Source of the DNA: Campylorhamphus procurvoides
Lineage: Eukaryota > Chordata > Aves > Passeriformes > Dendrocolaptidae
Direction: 5' to 3'
DNA: 64,000 nt
Assembly (NCBI GenBank): GCA_013396655.1
Contig: WBMV01007620.1
Location: 682,001 to 746,000, forward strand
Positions within the stretch are counted from its first letter, which is position 1. Each line of letters begins with the position of its first letter. This document shows, piece by piece, positions 13,541-25,925 of this stretch. The notes beneath the pieces were generated by a model. It searched no databases and had not been told where the DNA came from. It saw nothing but the letters and a program-made list of their open reading frames with translations. Position numbers and translations under genes: made by a program.

Positions 13541-13628
13541 CTCCAGTGTGTCGCCATCTATTTCTCCTTCTAGTTCCAAAGTACTGCCAACTGCATCAGA
13601 CAGAATTTCTTTCACCAAACCACAGAAC
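13541..13628 (-). CDS. MAP3K15: MAP3K15 exon (window exon 13): linker between PH-like and kinase domains
   Basis: A leading G completes Arg, then FCGLVKEILSDAVGSTLELE, GEIDGDTLE, ending in phase 0. Acceptor CTTTTTTAG, donor GTATGT. 88 nt = 1 + 29 codons. The acidic linker ELEGE.DGDTLE precedes the kinase domain as expected for ASK3. Confidence 0.94.
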
Positions 13629-15034
13629 CTAAAAAAGCAACAAACAGCACAGGAGCAAATAAGAATATCCTTTTGGAATATTAAACAGATTCTTCACAAG
13701 GTGGGCTTTGCTTTCAAGCTAATAAACCAACAAGCATGTTCACAGGTTTGTTTTATTACTGACTTTCTCCATATTTATCCCATTTTAAATGATGAAGAAC
13801 ATCAAACACATACTGAAAAGTCTCATTATTTATCAAATTATTTTATTTGCTGTAGCAGAACCCAACAATTGCTTGTTATTGTAACTGCATAGTAAAATCT
13901 TGGTAGATTCAACTCAAATGTTTTTCCTGTACACTTTTGGTTTCAAGTGTGATTACTCAGTATGTCTGAAAATCAGATGTTGTGGTTTCTTGTCAGACAT
14001 TCAGAAGGCTAAAAGTATAGAAGTAGTAACATGTTTAGAGGAATAAAGTTTTAATTAATTTCTGGTTCTCTGGGGTGGAGATCTTTAACTATCTAAATAT
14101 TTTTCCTGTAGTTCCCTGCCAGAGCCACTAGCTTTTTTCCAAATTCTGTAACAAACAGTACAATTATTAAAAATTATTATAAAACATTCACATCTCTTTC
14201 ATTGACTAACAGAGACACATCTCTGGAACAGACTCGTGTAGTGCACTGAGTAAGGCACAAAAAATATGACCATATTTGTTAACACATAAATTGCAATAGT
14301 GAATTACGGCTGAGGAGGTTGCAGTCATTTTAGTGTTTCCTATCTCTTATGCAACACACTCTACACAAAGCTAATAATTTTCTTTAACTTGAGTTTGTTC
14401 CACATAATACATAAATAGTAAATGCTGCAGGAAAAATAAATGTACCATTTAACTCCAAATACTAAGTGCATTAACAACTCCTACAGCATTCAGAAGGGTT
14501 AAATGCAAATATAAGTCATAAGGAAGAATTTAGTCTGTAAAGATTTAGGCGTGACATTCAGTTAGCCTGCTCACTGTTTACAGACAACATATCATCAGAA
14601 AACACTTGACTACAGGTGCAAGAGTAACACGGAGCTGTGACACACTGTAAGATAGAAATTTTTATCACATATAGTTGCTCTTATTTAAATCAAACAGAAT
14701 AAGGGAGCCTAAAACAATGTAGGACTTCACATGACATTGCCAACACACAGAAAAATAAGATACTAGTTATAAATTAGAATAAGGTAGGTAAGCCTTTTCT
14801 CAGACCTAACAACTTGTAGATAAACTAATCAGAATCAGACAACAAATGTGTTTTTACAAGTGTAATAACCTTAAATATCACTGAGTTTAGCTCATTCCTT
14901 CTTCACCAAGAAAAAGTTAGTGAAGAAACAAATAATTATTCTGTTAACCAAAAATGTCAGCTTTCAATCTTTATTAAGTGGATTTTATTTAGGACATAGA
15001 TCAGGTGTGTGACTCCCATACAAACTGAACTCAC
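13629..15034 (-). other. MAP3K15: MAP3K15 intron (1.4 kb)
   Basis: AT-rich intron with no recognisable feature apart from splice sites. Confidence 0.8.
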
Positions 15035-15130
15035 CTACTACACTGGTTTTCTGTAGGAAAGTAGATCTGAAAGTCGTCAGAGTTGTCATGGACATACAGA
15101 AAACAACATCTTTCATCAAACTTGGAAATG
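15035..15130 (-). CDS. MAP3K15: MAP3K15 exon (window exon 12): PH-like segment
   Basis: A leading C completes Ser, then ISKFDERCCFLYVHDNSDDF, QIYFPTENQCS and AG of an Arg codon. Acceptor TTTTACAG, donor GTGAGT. 96 nt = 1 + 31 codons + 2. ISKFDERCCFLYVHDNSDDFQIYF is one of the most conserved blocks of the family, written here only in part. The paired Cys (CC) are also present in the mammalian paralogs. Confidence 0.95.
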
Positions 15131-18040
15131 CTGTAAAATTCACATTAAGAAAGTATTATTCTGGATGTAACTATCAGAAGAAATAGAGTGAGGAAGAGTA
15201 ATTTTTTTTGATTTATGAACACTTAAGAAATTTCTCCATTAATTACCTCAGAGGGACAGCATGCAATTTTATGTATTTTCCTTATACTTAGAAGTTTGGA
15301 GTTTGTTTATAAGTTCTATAAACTTACCTCTGATTTGATAAATAAGCTACTGCTTACTTTGGTAAAATATTAATTTATCTGAAGAGTGTTGAGGTCAGTT
15401 TGTTGTTCGCCTCCACTTCCATTTTTCTACAGTTCTGTCTGATTTCTTGGTATTTGATGACACCTCAGTTGAAAGTGAATTGCTTTGACACTAATTTAGC
15501 TATCCAGACAGCCTTTCTTTCAAGCTTGAAAAGTACTTCATGTTTTTATAATTTCATTGCTCCTACAATAAAACTGAACTGGGAAATACCTACAAGTGTA
15601 GCAGATCCTTCTCAGTGCATACTTTTTATGACCTTAATATTGATAAACAAGTGGCAGGATGACCAATATTTACTCCAAACTGCAGCAATAATTCTGGCAA
15701 AGGGATTATTTATTGCATATCCTGTCTTGCTTGTGTCATATATATCCCATCTAAATGCACTGAAAAGTGAAGTGCCATAAAACACAATGTCAGTATGAAA
15801 GTAAATCTATGAATTGATCTTATTCCAAACACTTGCACTTCAGTATTATGTTACATAATCCCAAATTGTTACGCTTGTTAAAGGTATTTTTGTGCATTAA
15901 ATTAATAAAATTTCTTGGATTCTTGCCTGATCTGCTTAGTGAAACTCTGATTTTGCTTATCCTCTGTTGAGCCAGTTAGTTAAAATGACAGTAAACTACA
16001 GCTGCATGTTACATGACCAAGTGGTTGAAGCATTATTAAGGGCTACAAGGAAAGTGTTCCAAAAAATGGTAATTTTGCCAGAAAACTCTTTTAGAAATAT
16101 GTGAAAACACACTATGCCACTCTGTAGTTTCATTCTGATACAGCAATTTCCAGTCTAACAAGGCACAATCTTGACATTAGAACTAAGTGACAAAGCAAGA
16201 TGATTCTTCCAAGGACAAACACAGGATAGGCAAGACTGTATCTAAGTAACAATACTGCATTATAAAGAGCATCATGTATGTGGTATGTGAGTTAGCAGAA
16301 ATACACTTTAAGGGTTTTGACAGAGTATATGTTAACTGAGACCACTTTTTTTCCTAAAACTAATGCAATTTCAATAGTATAGCAGTTTTAAGTTGTCACA
16401 TACAAAGCAAACATCTAATTCCACTAAGTTTAGAAAGTACTGCCTCTTTGAGCTTTGTAATCCACAGCAGTGAATAAAAATCAAAGCAAATGAAATTGCT
16501 TGCTTCCATTTGATTAGTTACCTTGCTCAAAGATTAATTTCTGTGCATTGTGTTGACTGAAGGTAATTAATATGGTACAGAAACTTCATGCTGAGTTATG
16601 CTCAATCAGCTCCCCAAACTTCAGTAATGACAACCTCCCATCCACTTGAATTCAAGTAGTAGAATAAAATATCACGTAAAATTAATTTAAACCAAAACCT
16701 GCTTCTTTTTAGAAGAAAATACTGGAGTTATGGAGAATCTATGTCCAAATCCACAGCTCTAGGCTTTTGTAGCAATCACCAATCACATTATTCAGAAAAA
16801 TACTTCTTCACTGAGCTTATTTACTTATGCAAATTATTCAGGTTCAGGGAAGACAAACCCGGGGCCTAAAACTTAGGCACCATAGGTAAAGATTATAGCC
16901 TAGAAGTCCTTTACTTTCCAAACTCAGAGAACCCAACAGATATCTGAATTTATGCTTGTACTCAGAAACTTTTTCAAGCCCTTAGGCTTATGCACTCACA
17001 CAAGTGCCCCCAGACAACAGCTATTTATGTCCCTAGAAAGGCCAGATGCACCAGTGCAGTGACTCAGGAACTCAGAGAGAAGGCAAAAGCCCACCTTGTG
17101 TTCCCTGTACTTACAGCTCCTCTGGTTCTTAGCTGCACCTGCATAATTCAGACAGAGAGCACACAGGTTTCATTTTGTTTTCTCTCCTGGTATTCTGTCT
17201 CTCACCTTTCTGGCAGCTAAGTGGCCCAATTTAAGATACATAAGCCAGTTTCTAAGTGTAGTCATGTATTTTGCAGTTCTAATAACAAATGTAAATATTT
17301 TCTATCCTCTCAGAACAATCCTGTTTTTCTGTGTAATATCCTGATGTACTTAATCTTCTTTGGCACTAACATTTTGACCTATTTACTCGTGCCTAGTGTT
17401 TTCATTAATCTAGGCATCACCAAAATGGAACTATTTTAACTATTTAAAGGCTATTCCTTTAGAAACCCCACTAGTAAGTTTCCTTCCAGCTCAAGAATTC
17501 TTTTTTGTCCTTAGCACGTCCATGCCTCATTTAATACTTCTCTAATGACCCAAATTTTAGCTAGAAGGTTTTTAGATAAAGCCATATCAGAAGCATTTCT
17601 GAATTCCAAACATAAAATATGTAAAATGGTTTCCTTTTCTTAAAGGGAAACAGAAAACCCCTTCTTCCACTCACAAAAGGAAGCAAGAAGAGCTAAAGGC
17701 TCTTCTTTCCTTCTGTACTCCATATTTTTAAGTGCAGAAATGGCAGTAATTTTACTGAAAAATTTAGAAAAATATATAAAAAACAGTTATATGATTGAAA
17801 AGAGGGAATACACATGTCCACACACTCCTCTTGATGAGTATTCCTGTAGAAATGTAAAGCTCTGCCCATGCATGGAAAGGCAAACTCTTCTGTGTTGGCA
17901 TTTCAAAGCAGGCTGGACAGAACAAGCTTTTACAATAGGCAATGCAAAGCACAGATTTAAGGTAGAATCCAAATTTCCCACTTAAGGGAAATACAAAATG
18001 TATACAAAAAAGACAGTGAAATGTTTTCTGACATACCTAC
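15131..18040 (-). other. MAP3K15: MAP3K15 intron (2.9 kb)
   Basis: AT-rich. A 126-codon open frame on the + strand (15400-15780) has no recognised similarity or initiation context and is judged chance. No transposon remnant recognised. Confidence 0.75.
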
Positions 18041-18090
18041 CTTATTCCCCTAATGGAAGAAGCTGTAAAATTCCATTCATGAATCTGTTT
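18041..18090 (-). CDS. MAP3K15: MAP3K15 50-nt exon (window exon 11): PH-like segment
   Basis: A short exon, KQIHEWNFTASSIRGI plus AG of a Ser codon. Acceptor CTTTACAG; donor GTAGGTATGT, which contains two overlapping GT sites four bases apart. Only the first keeps the frame with the next exon; the second would bring in an immediate TAG. 50 nt = 16 codons + 2. IHEWNF.ASS.RG is shared by all ASK paralogs. Confidence 0.94.
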
Positions 18091-19446
18091 CTGTAAAGAA
18101 CAAAGAGTTATAATCCACAACAATTTAACCTTGACTTAATACTGAAAACAAAGCCATAGCATGGTAAGCAAAAGAAAAATTCTTCCAACATGTCCCATTT
18201 TCCTTCTTTCTTCCCCCTCCCCGGGTTTGAAATAAGATTGATACATGGATGAAGAAATTATAGATGCATTGCTGTTTTACTCCCTTGAGAAAAAAATGAA
18301 CATAAACAGCACAGGGTGGAAAAAAAAGGCTGCATTTCCTCATGTAAAACTAAATTTGAAGAATAAATCACAAAGTACAATTTACTAAACACTATGTTTT
18401 GACTCAATAAATCAATACTTCATATTAAAGAGGAAGCAGACTATCCCCTATTTTTATCTAGGCTCAAAGGCAAAGGCATATTCATACATCTCCCTAAGAG
18501 GTCATGAGCCAAGAGCTTTGGACCAGGGAGCACACTGGAGGGCAAAGCAGAGGAAGGACAGCCTGCATCTAGGACTGCAACCCTCCACAGATACACACAG
18601 ATATAAATCTATAGCTAATAGCTGTATTTTATTTACCACTGTCAGATATGCAAAACAAATTTGTTCCATGAAGCCAAGTTGTATCAGACACATTCATTCA
18701 AAACAGGGAAGTAGAACAGTGTATAGGAAAAAGTGTTCACAGATCCAGGTAATTTTGTGCCCTTGTTTTGCTCCAGCATGTTCCTTTCCCACACTGTGCC
18801 TCTCTATATTTTCACTATATTCTTCACATATGTTGCTCTGATATTAAGAAAGGGGGAAAAAATACATTGCAAATTTCAAATCTTTCAATTGAAACTGAAA
18901 TTCTTTCTCATTTTTAAGACTTTGCATTCTCAATAACTGTACCTACTTCTTTCCTAATCCCCTGTGCTTTATCCAGTAATCCAAGACATCAAAGGTTTTA
19001 TTTCTTGGCACTTACTTGTCACAGGATGACATTTTTTCTAGTTTCTGATATTATAGCTGTAATTTAAGATGTCTAAAATATTAAAGACAATATTGGGCTT
19101 TATCTTTACTTTTTATCTAACTTTGAGCTGCATCTTAATAAAAACCATACAATTCTAATAAGAAGTATAGGCAGACCAAATAACCCAAGCAATTCTAAGA
19201 GACATAGTCAAGATAAGTTAAATCAAAACTAGAGGTCAAAATCACTTGAGTTCTAATCATATTCCCTTCTTTTCATTTCTCTGTAAAATGTCAACTTTTA
19301 TATTTGCACATAAAATATACTGAGGCTTGTGTTTCATAGAAACGTAGTAAAGTTTAAATTATTGTAAAGTGCTCCAAAGGCTACATATTAAAAGGTAACT
19401 TTAAGCACAGTGAATGTACATTTAACACATCTGTTGGCAGTTTTAC
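18091..19446 (-). other. MAP3K15: MAP3K15 intron (1.4 kb)
   Basis: AT-rich, no recognised elements. Ends at acceptor CTTTACAG of the 50-nt exon. Confidence 0.8.
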
Positions 19447-19554
19447 CATTTCTGGGGGAGAGACATGCCACAAAGAGAGAGATCTCTCGTCTGCTCCATT
19501 GTTGATTGAAACATAGGCAGGCTGGTAGACTTTAGTTGGTTCTATCACCAAAAC
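19447..19554 (-). CDS. MAP3K15: MAP3K15 exon (window exon 10): start of PH-like segment
   Basis: Phase 0 at both ends, 36 codons: VLVIEPTKVYQPAYVSINNG, ADERSLSLWHVSPPEM. Acceptor CTCTCTCCAG preceded by a CT-repeat tract, donor GTAAAA. EPTKVYQP.YVSINN and LWHVSP are family landmarks at the start of the PH-like domain found between the TPR region and the kinase in ASK structures. Being symmetric, it could be skipped in frame, although nothing in the sequence shows that it is. Confidence 0.95.
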
Positions 19555-19956
19555 CTGGAGAGAGAGAGCATTTTTCCTTAATAAAGCAGCACCTAATCCA
19601 CTACAGTAGTTTCAGATGCTCTGACAGAGGCCATGGGTAACCTTGAAGTCAGGCCTAAAATACTGTCAAGGGAGAAGGGCAAGACAAAGCAGGAAAAGTG
19701 CATGTTCTTCTGTACAACAGAATAGTGTTATCACAATTTGTTATAGAAAACTTAAAAGTATTCCTTAAAATACTTTTAGGGTGTTGGGTTAAATTTTTTT
19801 ATAGGATAAAGATTAGCAGGATACTGAGTTTTGGTTCATGCAATGAAATAACAGGCAGTTCAGTCTGGAAGTACTGTGTTTAGAGTCTTCCAGTTCTTGT
19901 AATATCCTATCCAGACACAGAAAACATGCAAAACTGGTTTGGACATAACATCTTAC
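19555..19956 (-). other. MAP3K15: MAP3K15 intron (0.4 kb)
   Basis: Compact intron; a CT-repeat tract (GA on + strand, 19557-19567) forms the polypyrimidine tract of the downstream acceptor. Nothing else seen. Confidence 0.8.
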
Positions 19957-20107
19957 TGGAAATCTCAGTCCATTAGTTGCTTCTTTCGTTGCCTCAAAAA
20001 TTATATCTAGCCAGAAAGTCAATCTTTCTTGTCTAGGAGAATGTTCTATGGTGAGTTTCTTGAAACGCTGAATTAACATCAGATTCTGAACTAACGATTT
20101 CAAGTAC
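19957..20107 (-). CDS. MAP3K15: MAP3K15 exon (window exon 9): end of TPR-rich region
   Basis: A leading G completes Trp, then YLKSLVQNLMLIQRFKKLTI, EHSPRQERLTFWLDIIFEAT, KEATNGLRFP ending in phase 0. Acceptor CATTCTAG, donor GTAAGA. 151 nt = 1 + 50 codons. HSPRQERL.FWLDIIFEAT is specific to ASK3 (ASK1 has EQPVAKQELVDFWMDFLVEAT). It closes the helical regulatory region before the beta-rich PH-like part. Confidence 0.95.
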
Positions 20108-20726
20108 CTAGAATGCATTGAATTAGGGAGTTAACAGAGAGAAAACACAATTTGACCAGATTCGAAAACCACTTAGCTGACTTAGACATCCAAAAAATTA
20201 ACCGCAAAATTCAAGGTACTTTAAAAGCTATCATAATGGAAATAATGGTGTTGATTTTTATGCATTTCTGGAAAGAATAGAAAGTTTAGACAAAACCTTA
20301 AGTCATAACCTCACATGGACGTTCAAAAACAATGGCTTTTTGCAAAAGGGTAGGGTTATGTCATTAGTTACATGGTGATTAGACAGAATATGGTAAGCTA
20401 GAAGATGGTGGGGGAGGGAAGCAGCAGCTAGCTAAAATCTGAAAACAATGGTTTCACAGTCTTTTCACAATTGTTTCACAGGAATCATTGCTGATTTCCA
20501 AATTCTTTCTTATGAAAGATGTGTCCCAATGAAATTTAAACCCAGCAATGATGGGTAACAATTTCTTACTTTTCCCCTTCCTTACCATAATAAAAGAACA
20601 GTGTACAAAATCAGTTACAAACATTCTATGATGTAAAAATCCAGTTATCTATGTGACTGCAATGCTTTTCAAATTTGTGTATTTCCCCAGAACTGTGTAC
20701 TTGAGCTACAGCCTTCTACCACATAC
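20108..20726 (-). other. MAP3K15: MAP3K15 intron (0.6 kb)
   Basis: Compact intron, no recognisable feature apart from splice sites. Confidence 0.8.
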
Positions 20727-20886
20727 CACACTGGAGGTTTCAGCTTAAAAAGTTTCTCTGCTGCTTGCACTGCTTTACCAACATCATTAGCCAGCATGCT
20801 CACACTGAAGAACTGTCCCACATCCCAGTAATTGTTCATTTTTTCTAGGCTTCCTTTTCTTCCCAATAAACTGTTTAAACGTACAC
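20727..20886 (-). CDS. MAP3K15: MAP3K15 exon (window exon 8): TPR-rich region
   Basis: Two bases complete Gly, then VRLNSLLGRKGSLEKMNNYW, DVGQFFSVSMLANDVGKAVQ, AAEKLFKLKPPV and TG of a split Trp. Acceptor TTTTACAG, donor GTATGT. 160 nt = 2 + 52 codons + 2. YWDVGQFF and AAEKLFKLKPPVW are strongly conserved in ASK3. ASK1 has YWEVGFFLGAS and KLKTPAW here, which supports the MAP3K15 call. Confidence 0.95.
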
Positions 20887-21914
20887 CTGTAAAATTTCAA
20901 TTAAAAACCATATTTTTCTATCAATAAAATGCTAAATAGTGTTTTTTACTGATGTCTATCAGTAAAAGACTAATTTAAGACTTAAGCATTACTGGTGAAA
21001 ATAAAGTAGAGCAACTTTTCCCTAGAACACAACATTGGCCAACACAGAGGATGGATCTGCAAATAACAACCCCAATACAGTTCAGGCAGTCAGAACACCT
21101 CCTACATACAGTGTTAAAAAACCTCTTGTGATATCTGTCTGGGCTATCTGCCTCCTGATTCTCAATGTAAGATGCACAAATCTGTGCCCTCAAGACCTGC
21201 ATCTACTGCAAGAGATCCATGGCTGGAGGTTTGCACAAGTCCATCCCAGAGTAATGTCAAGGAAATGATTTAAAGCCACCTATGCACTCTTAACCTCTAA
21301 GGTTCAAATATGCATTTCACACAGGATCTGATTCCAAATATAATGTTCAAATATTATCTTCCTCAGAACTGTGTATCTGTTTCTGTCCTATGATCTCTTT
21401 GTAGATGTACAGTGGTGTGTTTTAGTCAGCACACATGTGGAAGATGTGACTATAAGCAGACAACTAGTAACTGTCCTGGTAGATTCATCCAGGTGATACT
21501 TCCTAAGGATCTCTCAATTCAGTGCCACTAGAAACCCTGTGCATCCTTGCCTGGCATCCCTGAGGAGAACTGGGCCATCCTGCCTCATCCTGTCTTTGTC
21601 TCCTGTTGGCTTTGCAATGGGATAATCTCTGTGGTGCAGTAAAGGCAGTTCACAGATGGTGCTGAAGTTGGTTCTTCTGTTCTTCTCCCATCTCTGGGAC
21701 CATTTAGATGGGCCACATTACTAGAAAGCTGTTCCAAGGCAGCAAAAAGGAAAAGGGTCCTTTAAGATCCTTGTATTTTAGACTGCCATCCAGGACCCAT
21801 CACTAAAAAGCCTGAACCACCTTTCTCTCTATGCAACCCATCAACATAAGTATTCTGTTTTCTTCATAGGGAGAAGCAGAAAACTTGTCTGTTGACAAGC
21901 CTGTGATTACTTAC
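20887..21914 (-). other. MAP3K15: MAP3K15 intron (1.0 kb)
   Basis: Somewhat less AT-rich in its middle (21480-21840), but I recognise no exon or transposon there. Confidence 0.75.
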
Positions 21915-22027
21915 CTATTTTTCTCAGTTCCATTGAGCTTTCAAACTGTTGTCCTGCAACAAGCAGCAAAACTGCAAGGTTAATTCCAGAATATAGAGTT
22001 GACTGGAGTTCAAATCCTTTGTGATAC
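21915..22027 (-). CDS. MAP3K15: MAP3K15 exon (window exon 7): TPR-rich region
   Basis: A leading G completes Trp, then [37 protein letters not shown] and the first base of a Gly codon. Acceptor CTCTGCAG, donor GTAAGTAA. 113 nt = 1 + 37 codons + 1. The stretch [18 protein letters not shown] is a textbook TPR-type helix pair (small residues at helix contacts) in ASK proteins. It lies 893 nt from the next exon. Confidence 0.95.
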
Positions 22028-23080
22028 CTGCAGAGAAGAGTCAAGAACTCACATCTCACTGTTTAGAAGAACAGAAATACTGTAAAGTTTGGGTAGGCAT
22101 TTTAAGCTATTAATTTACTGTAATGACTCTATGGCTAGTTGGCACCAATGGCATTCTGCAAAGCGCACTTGAAAGAAAGTAGCTTTTCATCTTAGGGCAA
22201 GAAAGAAAAATGTTTTCTTAGCTTTACATCCTGTCAGCTTGTGCAAGGATGAATTGCTTACTACAAAACTATTAAATGCAATAGAACCCAATTTTATTAT
22301 ATTATTTATATGGGAAAAGCAATGAAAATATTAGTCTTCAGTGCAACTTCTGAAAAAAGGCTCCACACTCTTTTGTTTTAAAGCTTCACATTCATTAAAG
22401 GCAACTGAGACCCAGCTGACCAAGGTTGAACTCATGGCACCAGCTGGTGCGGGATGAAGAAATCCACCTGTAACTTGTAAGTTCACTACTATCCATCTGT
22501 GTTGCGTGGGAGGAAAAGAGTGAGGAAGGAATATTTCACAGTTACAGTACAAACCCACATTGCTCACATTATCATATGCAGCAATAGGTTATATGAGAAC
22601 ACAAACATACCTAAATGTCAGTGAAACCCTGTGTGCACATGCACGCCTTACTGTCTTCAGAAAATTCATATTACAGTTTATCAGTATTTTTCTTTACATA
22701 CAGTAGGGCATTGCATTTCCTCGGGATCCAGCATGGAAACCATCCTTGTACAGAGGATCAATGTAGATCCCATAATCTCACTCATACTTCATTTTGGCCT
22801 TGAAGCAGACTAATTGCATACATTCTCTACAAAGACAGGTGAATCATCATCATCCCAATAATTTAAGTGCATCATTCTATATCCATGATAAAGAGAAGCA
22901 AGGAAATACATATCCAAAGATCTAGTGCTCAGTAAACCAATTAGTCAAACAGGATCCTGAAAAAAGAGGTAAGTAGGACAACTGATCTTCTAATTATTAC
23001 AGCCCTGCTTTTCAAAACCAGAACTACAAGTCTGAAAAGATTTTAAAATACATATTTTTGTGGGTTTTTTTTTCTATTAC
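22028..23080 (-). other. MAP3K15: MAP3K15 intron (1.1 kb)
   Basis: AT-rich intron; nothing recognised. Confidence 0.8.
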
Positions 23081-23251
23081 CATTCAATAGCACAATCTCG
23101 ACTATTGGTATCTTTACAGTCAGAGTCAAGAAACATATCCTTGTAGATCCTCCCACATAAGCAAAACATATCTGGAGCAGGGTGATCACATGTCTGCAGG
23201 ACTTGAAGCATAACTTGTAGTGCTTTCTCTCTGTCACCTGCATTATTTCTT
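23081..23251 (-). CDS. MAP3K15: MAP3K15 exon (window exon 6): TPR-rich region
   Basis: One leading A completes Arg (CG|A); the exon then reads RNNAGDREKALQVMLQVLQ, TCDHPAPDMFCLCGRIYKDM, FLDSDCKDTNSRDCAIE, and ends TG of a split Trp. Acceptor GATTTCAG, donor GTAATA (weaker than consensus). 171 nt = 1 + 56 codons + 2. CLCGRIYKD and FLDSDCKD are diagnostic of the ASK regulatory region, and DREKAL...VLQ and GRIYKD look like TPR helix packing. A shift of frame here would hit stops, so the phase is well fixed. Confidence 0.95.
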
Positions 23252-25761
23252 CTGAAATCAAACAGAGAGAGTAAAATAAATGAGTTCAGATCTGAAACAG
23301 TAACTGCAAGATGGGGGAATAATATTATCCCTTGCCTATCCCACAACCCATCCATCATTACTATATACAGACTTGAGTTTATTTAGACTGATGTGTGATT
23401 GTCAGTTGACTGCCAAAAATGAAATGTATTCTCCTATCATGGGGCTCTACTTCTAACTTACATAAGAACTGATTTAAGACCAGAACTCCTCTATGTGAAA
23501 AATCTGCCATCTAACTTGATTCCTTCCCACATAAGTAGACAGACCCTGCACGTCCTGCAGTGAGAAACAAAAGCTTGTTTGGTGTTCATTCCTGACAATA
23601 CACTTAACAAAAAGGGCCGTTTTAAGCATTCAACCTGACAGATCATTCAGCTATGTCCAGGATTTGTAATCTTGATCCAGAAAGAATACTAGGAAATACC
23701 AACAAAGTGCAGGAGAAACCCTGTCAATTCAATTTTAGCCAAAAGAATGATGCAGCTCAATATGGAGCCTTGGAACGACAACAAGAATAAAAGGGCAACA
23801 GTGAGCTCTATTTCTTCCTTCAACAAAAATTATTGCGAGTAGAAAAAGATCTGGAAAACAAGCAGCTGTTATACAGCTTCTTTGAAAAATATTTAACAAC
23901 TGTATCAGTAAGAAAACAGTGATTAAACAACATTTCCATTCCTTCTTATTATTAAATAATCAGAATTTTTTCCTCCATTTACCTTGCTGTTTTTCTAAGT
24001 TAGAATTCAATATTTACCATAAAAACTCACTTAGAACAAACAAAAATTTCTATTTTCAAGAGTAATGCAAACACAGCTTAGGAGTTTAATAGCCTCTTTC
24101 AGGCTTTTTTTAATCACTAGAGAGATTTAAAATATTTACCACCCCCTTTTCAGAACTGTTTACAATTTTCCAATCCCCACCTAGGTATCCATGAACAGGC
24201 TTACAAGGACTATGACTACTTTGTCAGCAATACCAGTAGCAGATAATGGTTTCTGGTAAATTTATTACTTGCATGCCCCAAAAGGATTAATATTTACTGT
24301 AAAGTGGCTCAGTTCCTTAGGTAACCAGCTGATGCAACAAGACCAGTAACAACATATCTGTAGCAAATTTCAGGCTTCTGTGCACGTTACATGATGGAGA
24401 ACATCTAATAAGATTAAACAGACTTGTAGCTAGTTGTGCAGGCTTTATCCTGCCTTTGATGTCACTGGCGGAGCATAAACTTTCACAGGGAGTACTTGAA
24501 TATTTTTTAAAGTATTTTTTCTTCAGATTAACTGTCCTGAAATACCAGTCTTCTTTAATGAGTACATAAGAAAGTATAATTTTTCAGTTTTACCAGAAAT
24601 AGAGAAGCTAAAAAGTGTGGAGGTAAATCCATTGCACATGCTCTAACCACACTTGCTCTGAACAAAGCAGGTTCTTTTGCTATTGTTAATATGAGGACAG
24701 AGAAAGTTGAGTAAACAGAGCTTAGAACAAAATTAGGCCCTAAAATGAAAGTCCAGCACCACCCTGGTCATGTAACATAGTCACAGAAGTTGGCATGTGT
24801 TAAGAGATTTTGCTGAAAACACAAGAAATATGTACTAATACCTCAATTAGAGCACTTCAGCATGGAAAATCTAACAATCTCTGCTTCACACACAAGACAA
24901 ACTTCAACCCAACTCTGCCTTGTATGAAAACAGGTTTATTATTAATGTTAAGGTGAAGTGGTGTTATGTACTGACTGAAAAAAAGCTTTTTTAAAAAACT
25001 TTAAAGAAAAAAATGCAATGCACAAAGCAAGACACTGCTTAAAATGGGATAGTGTGCACATTAACATTTCTGGTCATCAAAGGATGAACCGATACACACC
25101 AAATACCATAGTAGGAGCATCTCAAAAGACCAAGCCCTAAATAAACAGTGTACTAGAGGACTCAAAATGAAAAACTTCTATTTCTTATAAGGAAAAAAAT
25201 TATCATTAAAAATAATTAAATTCAACAAAATTTTGACATGACAAGTATAGGCTCATCTGCTATGATATTATTAAACAAAAATCAGTTTATGTATCTTTAT
25301 ATAAAACTCTGTTTTTCACAGCAGCAGAATTCAATGCCCATTGGGCAATACAAATCCAGCATACCAATTACAATAATTTACAAGTTTAGGAACACTTATC
25401 ACCTTCTAAATCCCAAAAAGAGAGGCTGAACCAAGAGGAAGACCACATAATTTAGGTTACAAGCAAATTCCCTAAGTCCCTATGAAAATATACTGTTGGA
25501 TTATATGCAGAACATGTTATGCTGGACCAAGACAGATTTTCATTTCTTATTTCAGACTCCACACTTTGTCAGATCTGTATGCCTGACAGCTTATAATTTG
25601 TTTCAAGGTGACTTGAAGCAGGTCTGTGATATTATCAACAGAGTAGAAGAGATTACCTTAAACCCTCAAGGCTGTAGCACTGACTTCTATTTTTTTTATC
25701 CCATCTCAACTATATTAACTTTCTCTTGCAACCCAGTCCCCATTTAAAGCCACAGTACAGC

Positions 25762-25925
25762 AAATCACAAAAAGCATGTTGGAAGGGACTGCTGGAGATC
25801 ATCTCATAGAACATCCTTCTCAGAGTAGGTCCATCTCCCAGAACTAGACCATGCCTTTGTCTGAAAAGCTGAATCTACTAAACCTCCAACGATGGAGATG
25901 CCACAGCCCCTCTGAACAGGGAAAG
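25762..25925 (-). mobile_element. CR1 LINE 3' tail, minus orientation
   Basis: Reads as the reverse complement of the CR1 3' end: TTGGAAGGGACTGCTGGAGA followed by TCATCTCATAGAAC and, further on, AACCTCCAACGATGGAGATG and CCACAGCCCC. About 160 bp, 5'-truncated and diverged. CR1 is the dominant non-LTR retrotransposon of birds and other sauropsids. It has the same orientation as the host gene. Confidence 0.8.

Noticed and set aside
15400..15780. 126-codon open frame on the + strand, hydrophobic
   Set aside because: T-rich composition explains the hydrophobic residues and lack of stops; no similarity recognised.
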